Shown here in pieces: positions 26,313 to 33,645 of a stretch of 64,000 nucleotides of DNA (the first letter of the stretch is position 1; every line of letters begins with the position of its first letter). The DNA comes from Pseudanabaena minima (GTDB lineage: Bacteria > Cyanobacteriota > Cyanobacteriia > Pseudanabaenales > Pseudanabaenaceae). The stretch covers positions 4,774,001 to 4,838,000 of the forward strand of contig NZ_CP159508.1 in NCBI RefSeq assembly GCF_051131155.1. The letters are read 5' to 3'. The notes beneath the pieces were generated by a model that saw only the letters and a program-made list of their open reading frames with translations, was not told the DNA's origin and did no database searches. A program made the translations under genes and the position numbers.

Positions 26313-27038
26313 CTACCTACCAAAGGATAGCATTTGAATAAAAGCTCGAGACTCAGGTACGTCTTTAAAAATTTTGCTTATACTGTCGGGTGTAATAAAG
26401 TCTAAAGCCTTTGCTTTTAGATCTTCTTCTCGAAGAGTTTGCAAATTAGTTGTGCCATAGAGAGCTTGTTTCAATTCACTAGGCTTCTTCCCATAGTTTT
26501 TTATCATATCTTTAGCAGCAACTACAAATGTTTCAGTAGAAGGAAATGTCACAACTGGAATTACAAAGGGTAAGTATTCATGGGCATAGCCATCTCTTGC
26601 TTTTGCTCGATAAAACTCTTCTATACTGCCCCATAATATCTTGGATATACTAAATCGCCAATCTCTAAAATAATCATCAGGATTAGCCAGTACAGTTTCG
26701 CTATCAGTAGTTAGCAATAGAATATCTTTATTGTTAATTACTCCAATCTCAGATTCAAATTCAGAGAAAGCAGCATAAAGAGTATTGGTAACTGATTTTC
26801 TAAATTGTGAGGCTTGTTCTCCTGTTAAATAGCAAACATCATTAGTTTTTCTAATTTCTTTACAATATCTATCAACATAGTCATGAATTGTCTGTCTTTT
26901 TAGTTCTGTAAAGATAAGTGTGCAACTATCGTCATTTGGATCAGATAAAATGCACTCGCAAATTTTCTTGAAAATTGCTCTATCTGTACCGCCATCACCA
27001 ATAATACCGATATTTCTCTCAGTCATAGAATTAGCCAA
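26313..27038 (-). CDS. Unknown protein, possible TOPRIM-like partner of the adjacent AAA ATPase
   Basis: The 241 residues do not match a family I can name with certainty. The N-terminus IGIIGDGGTDRAIFKKI fits the acidic loop of TOPRIM-type proteins (hydrophobic-E/D-G-x-T-D). A second acidic motif LLLTTDSE follows hydrophobic residues. FPSTETFVVAAKD is a further conserved-looking block. The gene overlaps the ATPase gene stop by 8 bp, or follows it by 4 bp if the second Met is used. ATPase-TOPRIM pairs of this layout include anti-phage systems such as PARIS and OLD/Gabija-like sets. Confidence 0.6.
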   Translation of the reverse strand: MANSMTERNIGIIGDGGTDRAIFKKICECILSDPNDDSCTLIFTELKRQTIHDYVDRYCKEIRKTNDVCYLTGEQASQFRKSVTNTLYAAFSEFESEIGVINNKDILLLTTDSETVLANPDDYFRDWRFSISKILWGSIEEFYRAKARDGYAHEYLPFVIPVVTFPSTETFVVAAKDMIKNYGKKPSELKQALYGTTNLQTLREEDLKAKALDFITPDSISKIFKDVPESRAFIQMLSFGR

Positions 27039-28284
27039 TAGTCCCTGAATACCAAAGTTCTGCTAATTGATATTTGGGAATATCTACTGTCCGTTTACCT
27101 GTGATCGGATCTTCAATAATTTCACCTTCTACAGTACCGATACCAACAAGGGTATCAAGTGAAGTATTGAGATTTCTGACATCACTGGTGCGATCGCGCT
27201 TTTGTAGACGAACTGTATAAACATGATCAAGATGGTTGTGAAACTCTCTTAAAACCGAAGGACTATGTGATGTAATAATAAACTGAGTTGTAAACCCCTC
27301 AGAAGTTGGTGAAGTCATTTGCCAAATCCAGCGCATCAGTTCTTGAATATTCCCCGGATTAATACCGTTTTCAATTTCTTCTAAAAGAATTAAAGTTGGT
27401 GGTCTAAAGAGTGAAGCAAGAAGACTAATAGCTGCTGCTTTCATAAATCCATCAGAGACAGAATCTGGAGGAAACTCCTGTACCTTTCCTTTTTGACCTA
27501 GATCAAATTCCCATATAAGTTTAGAATTTTTTTCATTGTAGCGAACACCTTGAAAGTTAACCTCAAATTGTCTTAATAAAGCCGTAAATCTTGTGAATGT
27601 ACGCTCTTCATTTTCCTTGATATGTCTAATAACATTTTGTAAACCTCGTCCTGTATTTCCTAGCTCAGCAGGAATTTTAAAGTCTTCTTTTCCCATGTCA
27701 TTATCTACGTCTTCTCCATCAGGATTTTGGCTGTCTTTAACTAGTCCTTTAAGGAAGTTGGGCTGAAAGTGATAGCTAAATGTATTTGCAAAATCTCCAA
27801 AGAAATCTCTACATAACTTTTTTTCTTGTGGATTCAAAGATGGATTTCCCTCAATCTCCTGTCTTAAAGCAATTAAGTTAGTTGATTTATCGTATCCACT
27901 ACGAAGTATTTTTGTCTCTTTATTCTTTAATTGTATAGCTATATTTTCTTTGCAAATACATGATTCAGAAGATTTGGTGTTCTCATACAATTCCATTTCG
28001 TAAGAAATAGTCCCATTAGAATTATTCCAATTAATCATGAATCCCATAGGTTCGTCTTCAGAAGCTAGTCTATAACGATGAGGATATAAATCTCTATGAA
28101 CATTGACAGATTTATGGGTATTTCCGGGACGACCTCTTCTTACAAGCTTACAAAAATGCTGTATGCCCATAAGTAGATTTGACTTACCAGAATTGTTATT
28201 ACCAATCAACAAAGTAATCGGGCTAAGCTCTATGGTTGTTAGCTTGTGTGTTCTGTAATTTTTGAGAGTGATCTGAGTAAACAT
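27031..28284 (-). CDS. AAA ATPase (OLD/AAA_21-like) of a putative defence pair
   Basis: At 417 residues, it has the SMC/RecF-like N-terminus FTQITLKNYRTHKL, Walker A GNNNSGKS near 28-35, a signature-like PDSVSDGFMKAAAIS, Walker B LILLEEIENGINP near 310 and the switch His in IITSHSPSVL. ATPases of this group act with a nuclease or TOPRIM effector encoded next door. Here the downstream gene overlaps it. The promoter would lie in 28285-28383. Confidence 0.88.
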   Translation of the reverse strand: MFTQITLKNYRTHKLTTIELSPITLLIGNNNSGKSNLLMGIQHFCKLVRRGRPGNTHKSVNVHRDLYPHRYRLASEDEPMGFMINWNNSNGTISYEMELYENTKSSESCICKENIAIQLKNKETKILRSGYDKSTNLIALRQEIEGNPSLNPQEKKLCRDFFGDFANTFSYHFQPNFLKGLVKDSQNPDGEDVDNDMGKEDFKIPAELGNTGRGLQNVIRHIKENEERTFTRFTALLRQFEVNFQGVRYNEKNSKLIWEFDLGQKGKVQEFPPDSVSDGFMKAAAISLLASLFRPPTLILLEEIENGINPGNIQELMRWIWQMTSPTSEGFTTQFIITSHSPSVLREFHNHLDHVYTVRLQKRDRTSDVRNLNTSLDTLVGIGTVEGEIIEDPITGKRTVDIPKYQLAELWYSGTIG

Positions 28285-28383
28285 AACGTTACAGACACGA
28301 ATTTAAAGACATCATTTTGTTTTGCATACTTGCATTATTACACTAAAATTACATCGGTATGGTGTATCACATCGCCTAAATCT

Positions 28384-28515
28384 ATGACTCAAATCATTGA
28401 ACAAAAATCCATGCTGTACGATCGCGATCTTAATTTGTGGTTAGAAGAGGCGAATCTCTGGGGCAAGGGCGCTATATGCTCCTTACATTTTGACGATTTA
28501 GCGTACCAAAAATGA
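28384..28515 (+). pseudogene. DUF29 5' fragment 2
   Basis: MTQIIEQKSMLYDRDLNLWLEEA repeats the DUF29 start. The match ends near 28455, after GTTAGAAGAGGCGA, and unrelated codons run to a stop at 28515. The 20 bp before the ATG also resemble fragment 1 (ATCGCCTAAA.CTATGAC). Confidence 0.75.
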
Positions 28516-28523
28516 TACAATAG

Positions 28524-28529
28524 TATAAT
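28524..28529 (+). promoter_or_regulatory. Candidate -10 box of the HigB/HigA-like operon
   Basis: TATAAT lies 69 bp upstream of the toxin ATG in an AT-rich stretch. No clear -35 box is seen. Confidence 0.4.
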
Positions 28530-28597
28530 TAAAGATAAATACTCACTTATTTGCCACTTGATTTCTATCTTTTGAGAGCTTCTGCTGTAATTTTCCT

Positions 28598-28954
28598 ATG
28601 AGCAATATTAAGAGAATTAAAGCAAGCTTTTTTAAAACCGAATCGGGCAAAGAACCTGTTAGGGATTGGCTAATGACCTTATCGAAAGAAGATAGACAAA
28701 AAATAGGAGAAGATATTAAAACAATTGAGTTTGGATTTCCTATCGGAATGCCTACCTGTCGCCCTATGGGTAAGGGATTGTATGAGGTGCGTACTAACCT
28801 TGAAAATACGATTGCCAGAGTTCTATTTTGTGTGGAAGGAGAGCAAATGATTCTTCTGCATGGGTTTACTAAGAAAACGCAAAAAACACCTAAAGAAGAT
28901 TTGAATTTAGCCATCAAGCGCCAAATTGAGTTTAAAAATAAATCTAGGAGTTAA
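28598..28954 (+). CDS. HigB/RelE-type toxin (Gp49-like family)
   Basis: The 118 residues show the Gp49/HigB layout: SGKEPVRDWLMTLSKEDRQKIGEDI, LYEVRTNLENTIARVLFCV, MILLHGFTKKTQKTPKEDL. This family cleaves ribosome-associated mRNA. It is followed 2 bp later by an XRE-type antitoxin, giving the toxin-first order typical of higBA. Confidence 0.9.
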   Translation: MSNIKRIKASFFKTESGKEPVRDWLMTLSKEDRQKIGEDIKTIEFGFPIGMPTCRPMGKGLYEVRTNLENTIARVLFCVEGEQMILLHGFTKKTQKTPKEDLNLAIKRQIEFKNKSRS

Positions 28955-28956
28955 CC

Positions 28957-29250
28957 ATGTCTAACAATTGTCATTTAGGTTCTGCTTTTGATGACTTTCT
29001 AGAACAGGAAGCAATTTTAAACGAAGTAACAGAAGTTGCCCTGAAGCGTGTTTTGGCTTGGCAAGTTGAACAAGCAATGAAAGAACGTGGTTTAACTAAA
29101 TCCAAGATGGCTAAGTCTATGCAAACTAGCCGCGCAGCACTTGATCGCTTACTTGATCCTGAGTATGATTCTGTAACTTTACGAACTTTAGATAAAGCAG
29201 CTAGGGCAGTTGGTAAAAGAATTAAGATAGATTTGGTTGATGTAATTTAA
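28957..29250 (+). CDS. HigA-like XRE-family antitoxin
   Basis: The 97 residues include a helix-turn-helix MKERGLTKSKMAKSMQTSRAALDRLLDP, followed by TLRTLDKAARAVGKRIKIDL. It should bind the toxin and repress the operon. Adjacent to and co-transcribed with the HigB-like gene. Confidence 0.9.
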   Translation: MSNNCHLGSAFDDFLEQEAILNEVTEVALKRVLAWQVEQAMKERGLTKSKMAKSMQTSRAALDRLLDPEYDSVTLRTLDKAARAVGKRIKIDLVDVI

Positions 29251-29270
29251 ATCATCCCTCACGAAAACCT

Positions 29271-29717
29271 ATGACCCAGACTATTAAACAAAAATCCACG
29301 CTGTTCGATCGCGATCTTAATTTGTGGTTAGAAGAGGCGATCGCGAAGTTAAAAGCTGGTGATTTCCAAAGTCTAGATGTCAAAAATTTAATTGAGGAGT
29401 TAGAGGGTTTGGCGGGTAGAGATAGGCGTGAACTCAAGCGAAGATTGACGACACTCATTGAGCATATTCTCAAGCGTTGTTATGTAAATTCACCCAAATT
29501 TTATGGGGCTTGGGAAATTGAGATTATTCAGCAACAGAATGAATTAGCCACATTATTAGAACAGTCGCCAAGTCTGCAAAGTCATTTTTTACAAGTTTTT
29601 GATTTCGCTTTTGATACTGCGCTCAAGATAGCAAGGCTAGAATATCATGAAGCTAATTTTCCTAATGTATGGCAGTTTAGCCGAGATCCTAGAAAAGTCT
29701 TAAATTTGAATTTTTAG
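29271..29717 (+). CDS. DUF29 family protein (intact)
   Basis: 148 residues with the family pattern: LFDRDLNLWLEEAIAKLKAGDFQSLDVKNLIEEL, GRDRRELKRRLTTLIEHILK, and FPNVWQFSRDP near the end. DUF29 proteins are highly multiplied in cyanobacteria and have no established function. The gene lies 20 bp after the antitoxin and 24 bp before the restriction enzyme. Three broken copies of its 5' end lie nearby. Confidence 0.88.
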   Translation: MTQTIKQKSTLFDRDLNLWLEEAIAKLKAGDFQSLDVKNLIEELEGLAGRDRRELKRRLTTLIEHILKRCYVNSPKFYGAWEIEIIQQQNELATLLEQSPSLQSHFLQVFDFAFDTALKIARLEYHEANFPNVWQFSRDPRKVLNLNF

Positions 29718-29741
29718 ATAAGTATTTAACCTGTTATTCGC

Positions 29742-30575
29742 ATGGATAAACAACAAAGAATTGCTCAAGCTATAAAGGATGTTATATCTAAAATGATGGA
29801 TCGAGTAATGGATCGTGTTCTAATTACAGATCCTTTTATCAAAGAAAATCATCGAGCAAACAAACCACTTTATGCAGCATTAGTACCTGATGAAATTTTT
29901 AAAGGTTCACATTTTGAGAGAAGATTTGTAACTCCATTTGGTCTTGTATGGGAAAAGCTAGCTCAAGTTGTTGCCCTAGAAGCTTATGGCAATTGCCAAA
30001 TGGGGCATACAATTAGTGGTACAGTTGGGCAAGAGAGTCTGAGAAGAATTCAAGAAGTATTAAATAAATTAGAACATAGCAAAGGAAAAAACAAAGTCAA
30101 ACCTAATTGGAATGAAGAATTACAATATATTCAGGAAGGCGGTGGTAACCAGATTCCAGTAAGCGTAGTTTGTGATATTTTTATCCAGAATAAAGAAAAT
30201 GGAAAGCGGTATGCCTTTGAGCTTAAAGCTCCATTACCAAATAGTGATCAAACAAAAGTAAGCAAAGAGAAGCTATTTAAACTTCTGGCAATGGAATCCA
30301 AGTTAGTTGATTACGCATACTTTGCCTTGCCATACAACCCTTACGGTCAGAAAGAAGACTATAAATGGGACTTTCCTATGCGATGGTTCAATATGCACGA
30401 AGATGAATCTGTATTGATAGGCGATGAATTTTGGGATCTGATTGGAGGGGAAGGCACTTACAACAATTTTATTCAGGAAGTCAATTCATTAGGAAAAGAT
30501 TACAGAGAACGCATCTATCGCGAATTCTTAGGAATAGAACCACCTCCAGATTTTGACGAGTATTTATTGAAGTAG
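29742..30575 (+). CDS. Type II restriction endonuclease, TdeIII-like
   Basis: 277 residues. A PD-(D/E)xK nuclease core is visible as VSVVCDIF (Asp near 145) and YAFELKAPLPNSD (Glu near 160, Lys near 162). The N-terminal and central blocks (FVTPFGLVWEKLAQVVA, GHTISGTVGQESL) recall the TdeIII family, which recognises GGNCC. Specificity is an inference. It lies 23 bp upstream of a cytosine methyltransferase, forming a complete restriction-modification operon. Confidence 0.82.
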   Translation: MDKQQRIAQAIKDVISKMMDRVMDRVLITDPFIKENHRANKPLYAALVPDEIFKGSHFERRFVTPFGLVWEKLAQVVALEAYGNCQMGHTISGTVGQESLRRIQEVLNKLEHSKGKNKVKPNWNEELQYIQEGGGNQIPVSVVCDIFIQNKENGKRYAFELKAPLPNSDQTKVSKEKLFKLLAMESKLVDYAYFALPYNPYGQKEDYKWDFPMRWFNMHEDESVLIGDEFWDLIGGEGTYNNFIQEVNSLGKDYRERIYREFLGIEPPPDFDEYLLK

Positions 30576-30598
30576 AAAAACGTAAGAGGAGATATCAA

Positions 30599-32143
30599 AT
30601 GAATAACGCTAAATTTACCTTTATTGATCTTTTTGCTGGAATTGGCGGCTTTAAAATGGCATTAAGTAATAATGGTGGTCATTGCCTTGGATTTAGTGAA
30701 ATAGATAGAGATGCAATAAACACATATTGTGACAACTTTCAAGTTGAATCGAGTTACAACTTAGGAGATATTACTAAAATTAAAGAGTTACCTGATCACG
30801 ACTTATTAACTGCTGGAGTTCCTTGTCAAAGTTGGTCTATTGCGGGTAAAAATTTAGGTTTTGATGATGACAGAGGACAGTTATGGAATGACACAATTTA
30901 TCTACTTCAGCAATCTCAGCCAAAAGCCTTTATTTTTGAAAATGTGAAAGGCTTAGTTGATCCTCGCAATAAAAAAGCTTTATCATACATTTTAGAAAGA
31001 ATTCAAAAAGCAGGATATTTCGCTAATTACTTTGTGATTAACTCATTTGATTATGGCGTACCACAAAATAGAATTCGCATATACATAATTGGTTTTAAGG
31101 AAAAGAAATACTTTGAAAGATTTACATTACCTAAATTTATTGACAAGAAGCTAAAACTTGGCGACATATTAGGTATTGAAACAAAAAACTCAACAGACAA
31201 AAGAATTATCCAAATGGACATATTTGGAAATGTTGTTGAATCAAAAACAATGAGTCTTTCAAATACAAATGGGTTTAATGACTATTTTTTATTTAATGAT
31301 CTTAGAAATGGTCATACAACAATCCATTCATGGGATATTATTGACACCACTCAGCGTCAAAAAGATATTTGTTTTTTATTGCTTAAAAATAGACGTAAAA
31401 GCGCCTATGGAGAACTTGATGGTAACCCGTTGTCATTAGAACACTTTCAAAGCCTAGACTCATCTATTAATCAAGATGAAATTAATCAACTGATTGAATT
31501 AGAAATCCTAAAGTCCGAAGAGTATAGTTTTACTATAAAAGATTATAGTATTAGCAATTTAACAAAAGAAGAAGGAATACTACTGTCATTTGCAAACGAT
31601 CACAAAATTATCATTGACAATTTAAATACTCAAAGGATATTTAAGACCGAGAAGATATCCATTGAAACAACTATTGAATCTCTTAAGGGAAAAAGAATTC
31701 TTGAATGTCATGAGGTTCGTTATGATTTTAAAAATACTAAAATAAGCACAGGATTATTTGGAGTGAATCGTATATTCTTACCAACTTCTGACATTTTTCC
31801 AACTTTGGTTGCAAGTGACACAAATGATTTCATAACTTTAAAGACGATAGAAGCATCAAGCCATGATGAATTTAAAAATAGATTTATCCAAGAAATTTAT
31901 AAGCCTAGAGAATTTAGAAAAATTACCAAGAGTGAAGCTTGTTTAATCCAAGGATTTCCTAAAGATTTTAAGTTGCCAGAATCAAGAGCAAAATGGATGA
32001 AATTAATCGGTAATAGCGTTTCAGTTCCTGTAATCGATAAGTTATGTAAAGCAATTATTGAAACTGGTGCATTTGAAAATAGGCAAACTAATAGTTTGGA
32101 CAGTATAAATAATGAGAAATCAGTTGTTTCTCTTTGTGCTTAG
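30599..32143 (+). CDS. DNA cytosine-5 methyltransferase of the restriction-modification system
   Basis: 514 residues with motif I DLFAGIGGFK (10-19), catalytic PCQSWS (Cys near 76), motif VI ENV (114-116), motif VIII QNRIRI (156-161), a long variable target-recognition region (about 190-420) and motif X GNSVSVPV (about 475-485). It methylates C5 of cytosine to protect the host against the adjacent nuclease. The gene is visibly richer in A and T than its neighbours, suggesting transfer. An RBS-like AAGAGGAG precedes the ATG. Confidence 0.93.
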   Translation: MNNAKFTFIDLFAGIGGFKMALSNNGGHCLGFSEIDRDAINTYCDNFQVESSYNLGDITKIKELPDHDLLTAGVPCQSWSIAGKNLGFDDDRGQLWNDTIYLLQQSQPKAFIFENVKGLVDPRNKKALSYILERIQKAGYFANYFVINSFDYGVPQNRIRIYIIGFKEKKYFERFTLPKFIDKKLKLGDILGIETKNSTDKRIIQMDIFGNVVESKTMSLSNTNGFNDYFLFNDLRNGHTTIHSWDIIDTTQRQKDICFLLLKNRRKSAYGELDGNPLSLEHFQSLDSSINQDEINQLIELEILKSEEYSFTIKDYSISNLTKEEGILLSFANDHKIIIDNLNTQRIFKTEKISIETTIESLKGKRILECHEVRYDFKNTKISTGLFGVNRIFLPTSDIFPTLVASDTNDFITLKTIEASSHDEFKNRFIQEIYKPREFRKITKSEACLIQGFPKDFKLPESRAKWMKLIGNSVSVPVIDKLCKAIIETGAFENRQTNSLDSINNEKSVVSLCA

Positions 32144-32172
32144 CATCTTTTTAAATGAGTGGACAAAAAACT

Positions 32173-32241
32173 ATGATTAAAACTCAAATTTTAGAAGCAA
32201 TCAAACAAATGCCAAATAGCGAAATATTGCAGGTAATCTAA
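32173..32241 (+). CDS. 22-codon ORF coupled to MntA
   Basis: MIKTQILEAIKQMPNSEILQVI ends in TAATG, its stop overlapping the MntA start. It resembles the first residues of short antitoxin-type proteins (helix QILEAIKQMP). It is either a coupled leader or the stub of a lost antitoxin gene. Confidence 0.45.
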   Translation: MIKTQILEAIKQMPNSEILQVI

Positions 32242-32564
32242 TGTCACAAAATATTGAAAACAAAATAAAATCACTCACTCGTTCAGATGTCCTTCAAACC
32301 CTCTCCATCCATCGCCATGAACTAAAAAAACTAGGCGTAAAGTCTTTGCGATTATTTGGTTCCGTAGCAAGAGACGAGGCTAGACCTGATAGTGATATTG
32401 ATTTTTTAGTGGAATTTGTTAGCGCCCCCTCATTCTTTGAGCTATTTGAAGTGCAATATTTTCTTGAAGATCTATTCCATTGCAAAATTGATTTAGGCAT
32501 GGAAGAATCATTAAAAGAGCATTTAAGAGAACCAGTACTCAAGGATGCGATCTATGCCCTCTAG
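32241..32564 (+). CDS. mntA: MntA-type nucleotidyltransferase antitoxin
   Basis: 107 residues with the minimal nucleotidyltransferase signature: GSVARDEARPDSDID fits GSx10DxD. In the HepT-MntA systems this protein modifies a tyrosine of the HEPN toxin with AMP units and so neutralises it. It overlaps the HEPN gene. Confidence 0.9.
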   Translation: MSQNIENKIKSLTRSDVLQTLSIHRHELKKLGVKSLRLFGSVARDEARPDSDIDFLVEFVSAPSFFELFEVQYFLEDLFHCKIDLGMEESLKEHLREPVLKDAIYAL

Positions 32565-32895
32565 AGATTGGAGATTAAGAATAGCAGATATTTTGCAAGC
32601 CGTTCAAGATATCGAGCAGTTTACACAAGGGATGACCTTTGAAGAATTTAGTAAAAATAAAATGGTCGTGCAGTCTGTGCTATACAGCTTTGTGATTATT
32701 GGTGAAGCATCCGCAAACATACCAGAGGAGATTCAATCACTTGATCCAACAATTCCTTGGCGTAAAATGAGTGATATGCGTAACGTAATGGCTCATGAGT
32801 ATTTTCAAGTAAATCTTTCTATCGTTTGGCAAACAATTCATAGAAACTTACCGCCAGTTCTACCAAAACTGGAAAAGCTCATAGAGAAGCCATAA
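32545..32895 (+). CDS. hepT: HepT-type HEPN ribonuclease toxin (DUF86)
   Basis: 116 residues with the catalytic RX4HXY motif: R79-NVMA-H84-E-Y86. The Tyr is the residue AMPylated by MntA in studied pairs. It overlaps MntA by 20 bp, or 11 bp if the second ATG (32554) is used. The presence of both proteins and the full motif suggests a functional pair. Confidence 0.9.
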   Translation: MRSMPSRDWRLRIADILQAVQDIEQFTQGMTFEEFSKNKMVVQSVLYSFVIIGEASANIPEEIQSLDPTIPWRKMSDMRNVMAHEYFQVNLSIVWQTIHRNLPPVLPKLEKLIEKP

Positions 32896-32905
32896 AGCTA
32901 AACCT

Positions 32906-33046
32906 ATAACCCAGACTATTGAGCAAAAAACAACGCTGTGCGATCGAGATCGCAGTTTGTGGTTAGAAGAGGCGATCGCGAGGTTAAACGTGGAAGATTT
33001 TCAAAGTCTGGGTGTGGAAAACTTAATGCGATCGCTATTCTCGTAA
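32906..33046 (+). pseudogene. DUF29 5' fragment 3, start codon mutated
   Basis: The frame reads ITQTIEQKTTLCDRD.SLWLEEAIARL, then diverges to a stop at 33044-33046. The position of the ATG is ATA, so it cannot be translated normally. The fragment extends to about codon 39, further than the two others. Confidence 0.75.
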
Positions 33047-33075
33047 AATGTGTTGACACTAATATCAAGTAACTT

Positions 33076-33357
33076 ATGCAATATGTTTTAATTATCCACG
33101 AAGTCGCGGACTATCCTGCTTGGAAGAAAGTTTTTGATGAGGCGGCAGATATTCGCAGAGAAGCTGGTGAGCGATCATATCAGGTTCTCAAATACGAGAA
33201 CGACCCAAACAAAATCGTGCATTTTTCCGCATGGACAGCGATCGCAGATGCAAAGAGATTTTTCGAGTCCCCTAAATTAGTCAAGATCAGGGCTGAAGCA
33301 GGAGTCAAGTCTCCTGATTTTATCTACTTGGAGCAACTTGAATCTGGCACGCTCTAA
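33076..33357 (+). CDS. ABM-like (antibiotic biosynthesis monooxygenase fold) small protein
   Basis: 93 residues with the ferredoxin-like pattern of ABM/Dabb proteins: VLIIHEVADYPAWKKVFDEAADIRREAG, then VHFSAWTAIADAKRFFESPKL and a C-terminal strand. Function unknown. It is the first non-accessory gene after the conflict region. Confidence 0.72.
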   Translation: MQYVLIIHEVADYPAWKKVFDEAADIRREAGERSYQVLKYENDPNKIVHFSAWTAIADAKRFFESPKLVKIRAEAGVKSPDFIYLEQLESGTL

Positions 33358-33367
33358 TTCTGAAGTG

Positions 33368-33592
33368 TTAATCAACCTCTTGATTTATTTCTTGCATAGC
33401 TAATTTGGGAAATATAATCACAAAAAATCCCATCCATGCAGTTATGGGAAGCGCGACCAGAATCGATAACCAAACTAGTTTGAATAATAGCCAGCTACCA
33501 CTAATGATCGAGAAACCAGTCAAGATAATTGACCAAGGCTGACACCACCAAGGCTTATGATTCCAAACGCTATCAGGTTGTTCTAAAGTCAT
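33368..33592 (-). CDS. Small membrane protein, DUF6737-like
   Basis: 74 residues with WNHKPWWCQPWSIILTG followed by two hydrophobic helices (about 21-39 and 42-60). The Trp-rich KPWWCQPWSI signature is one I recognise from a short cyanobacterial membrane family. Function unknown. Downstream of argS on the same strand but separated by a hairpin. Confidence 0.7.
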   Translation of the reverse strand: MTLEQPDSVWNHKPWWCQPWSIILTGFSIISGSWLLFKLVWLSILVALPITAWMGFFVIIFPKLAMQEINQEVD

Positions 33593-33609
33593 TTTTGAGT
33601 TCCTATTTT

Positions 33610-33642
33610 ATAAAGAGGTCGTGCGAAGCACGACCTCTTTAT
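33610..33642 (-). terminator. argS terminator / GCGAAGC hairpin
   Basis: ATAAAGAGGTCGTGC-GAA-GCACGACCTCTTTAT, 3 bp beyond the argS stop. Confidence 0.8.
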
Positions 33643-33645
33643 ATT

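Noticed and set aside
28246..28383. Upstream extension of the frame containing DUF29 fragment 2
   Set aside because: Homology to DUF29 begins at the ATG 28384; the upstream codons have no match to the other copies.
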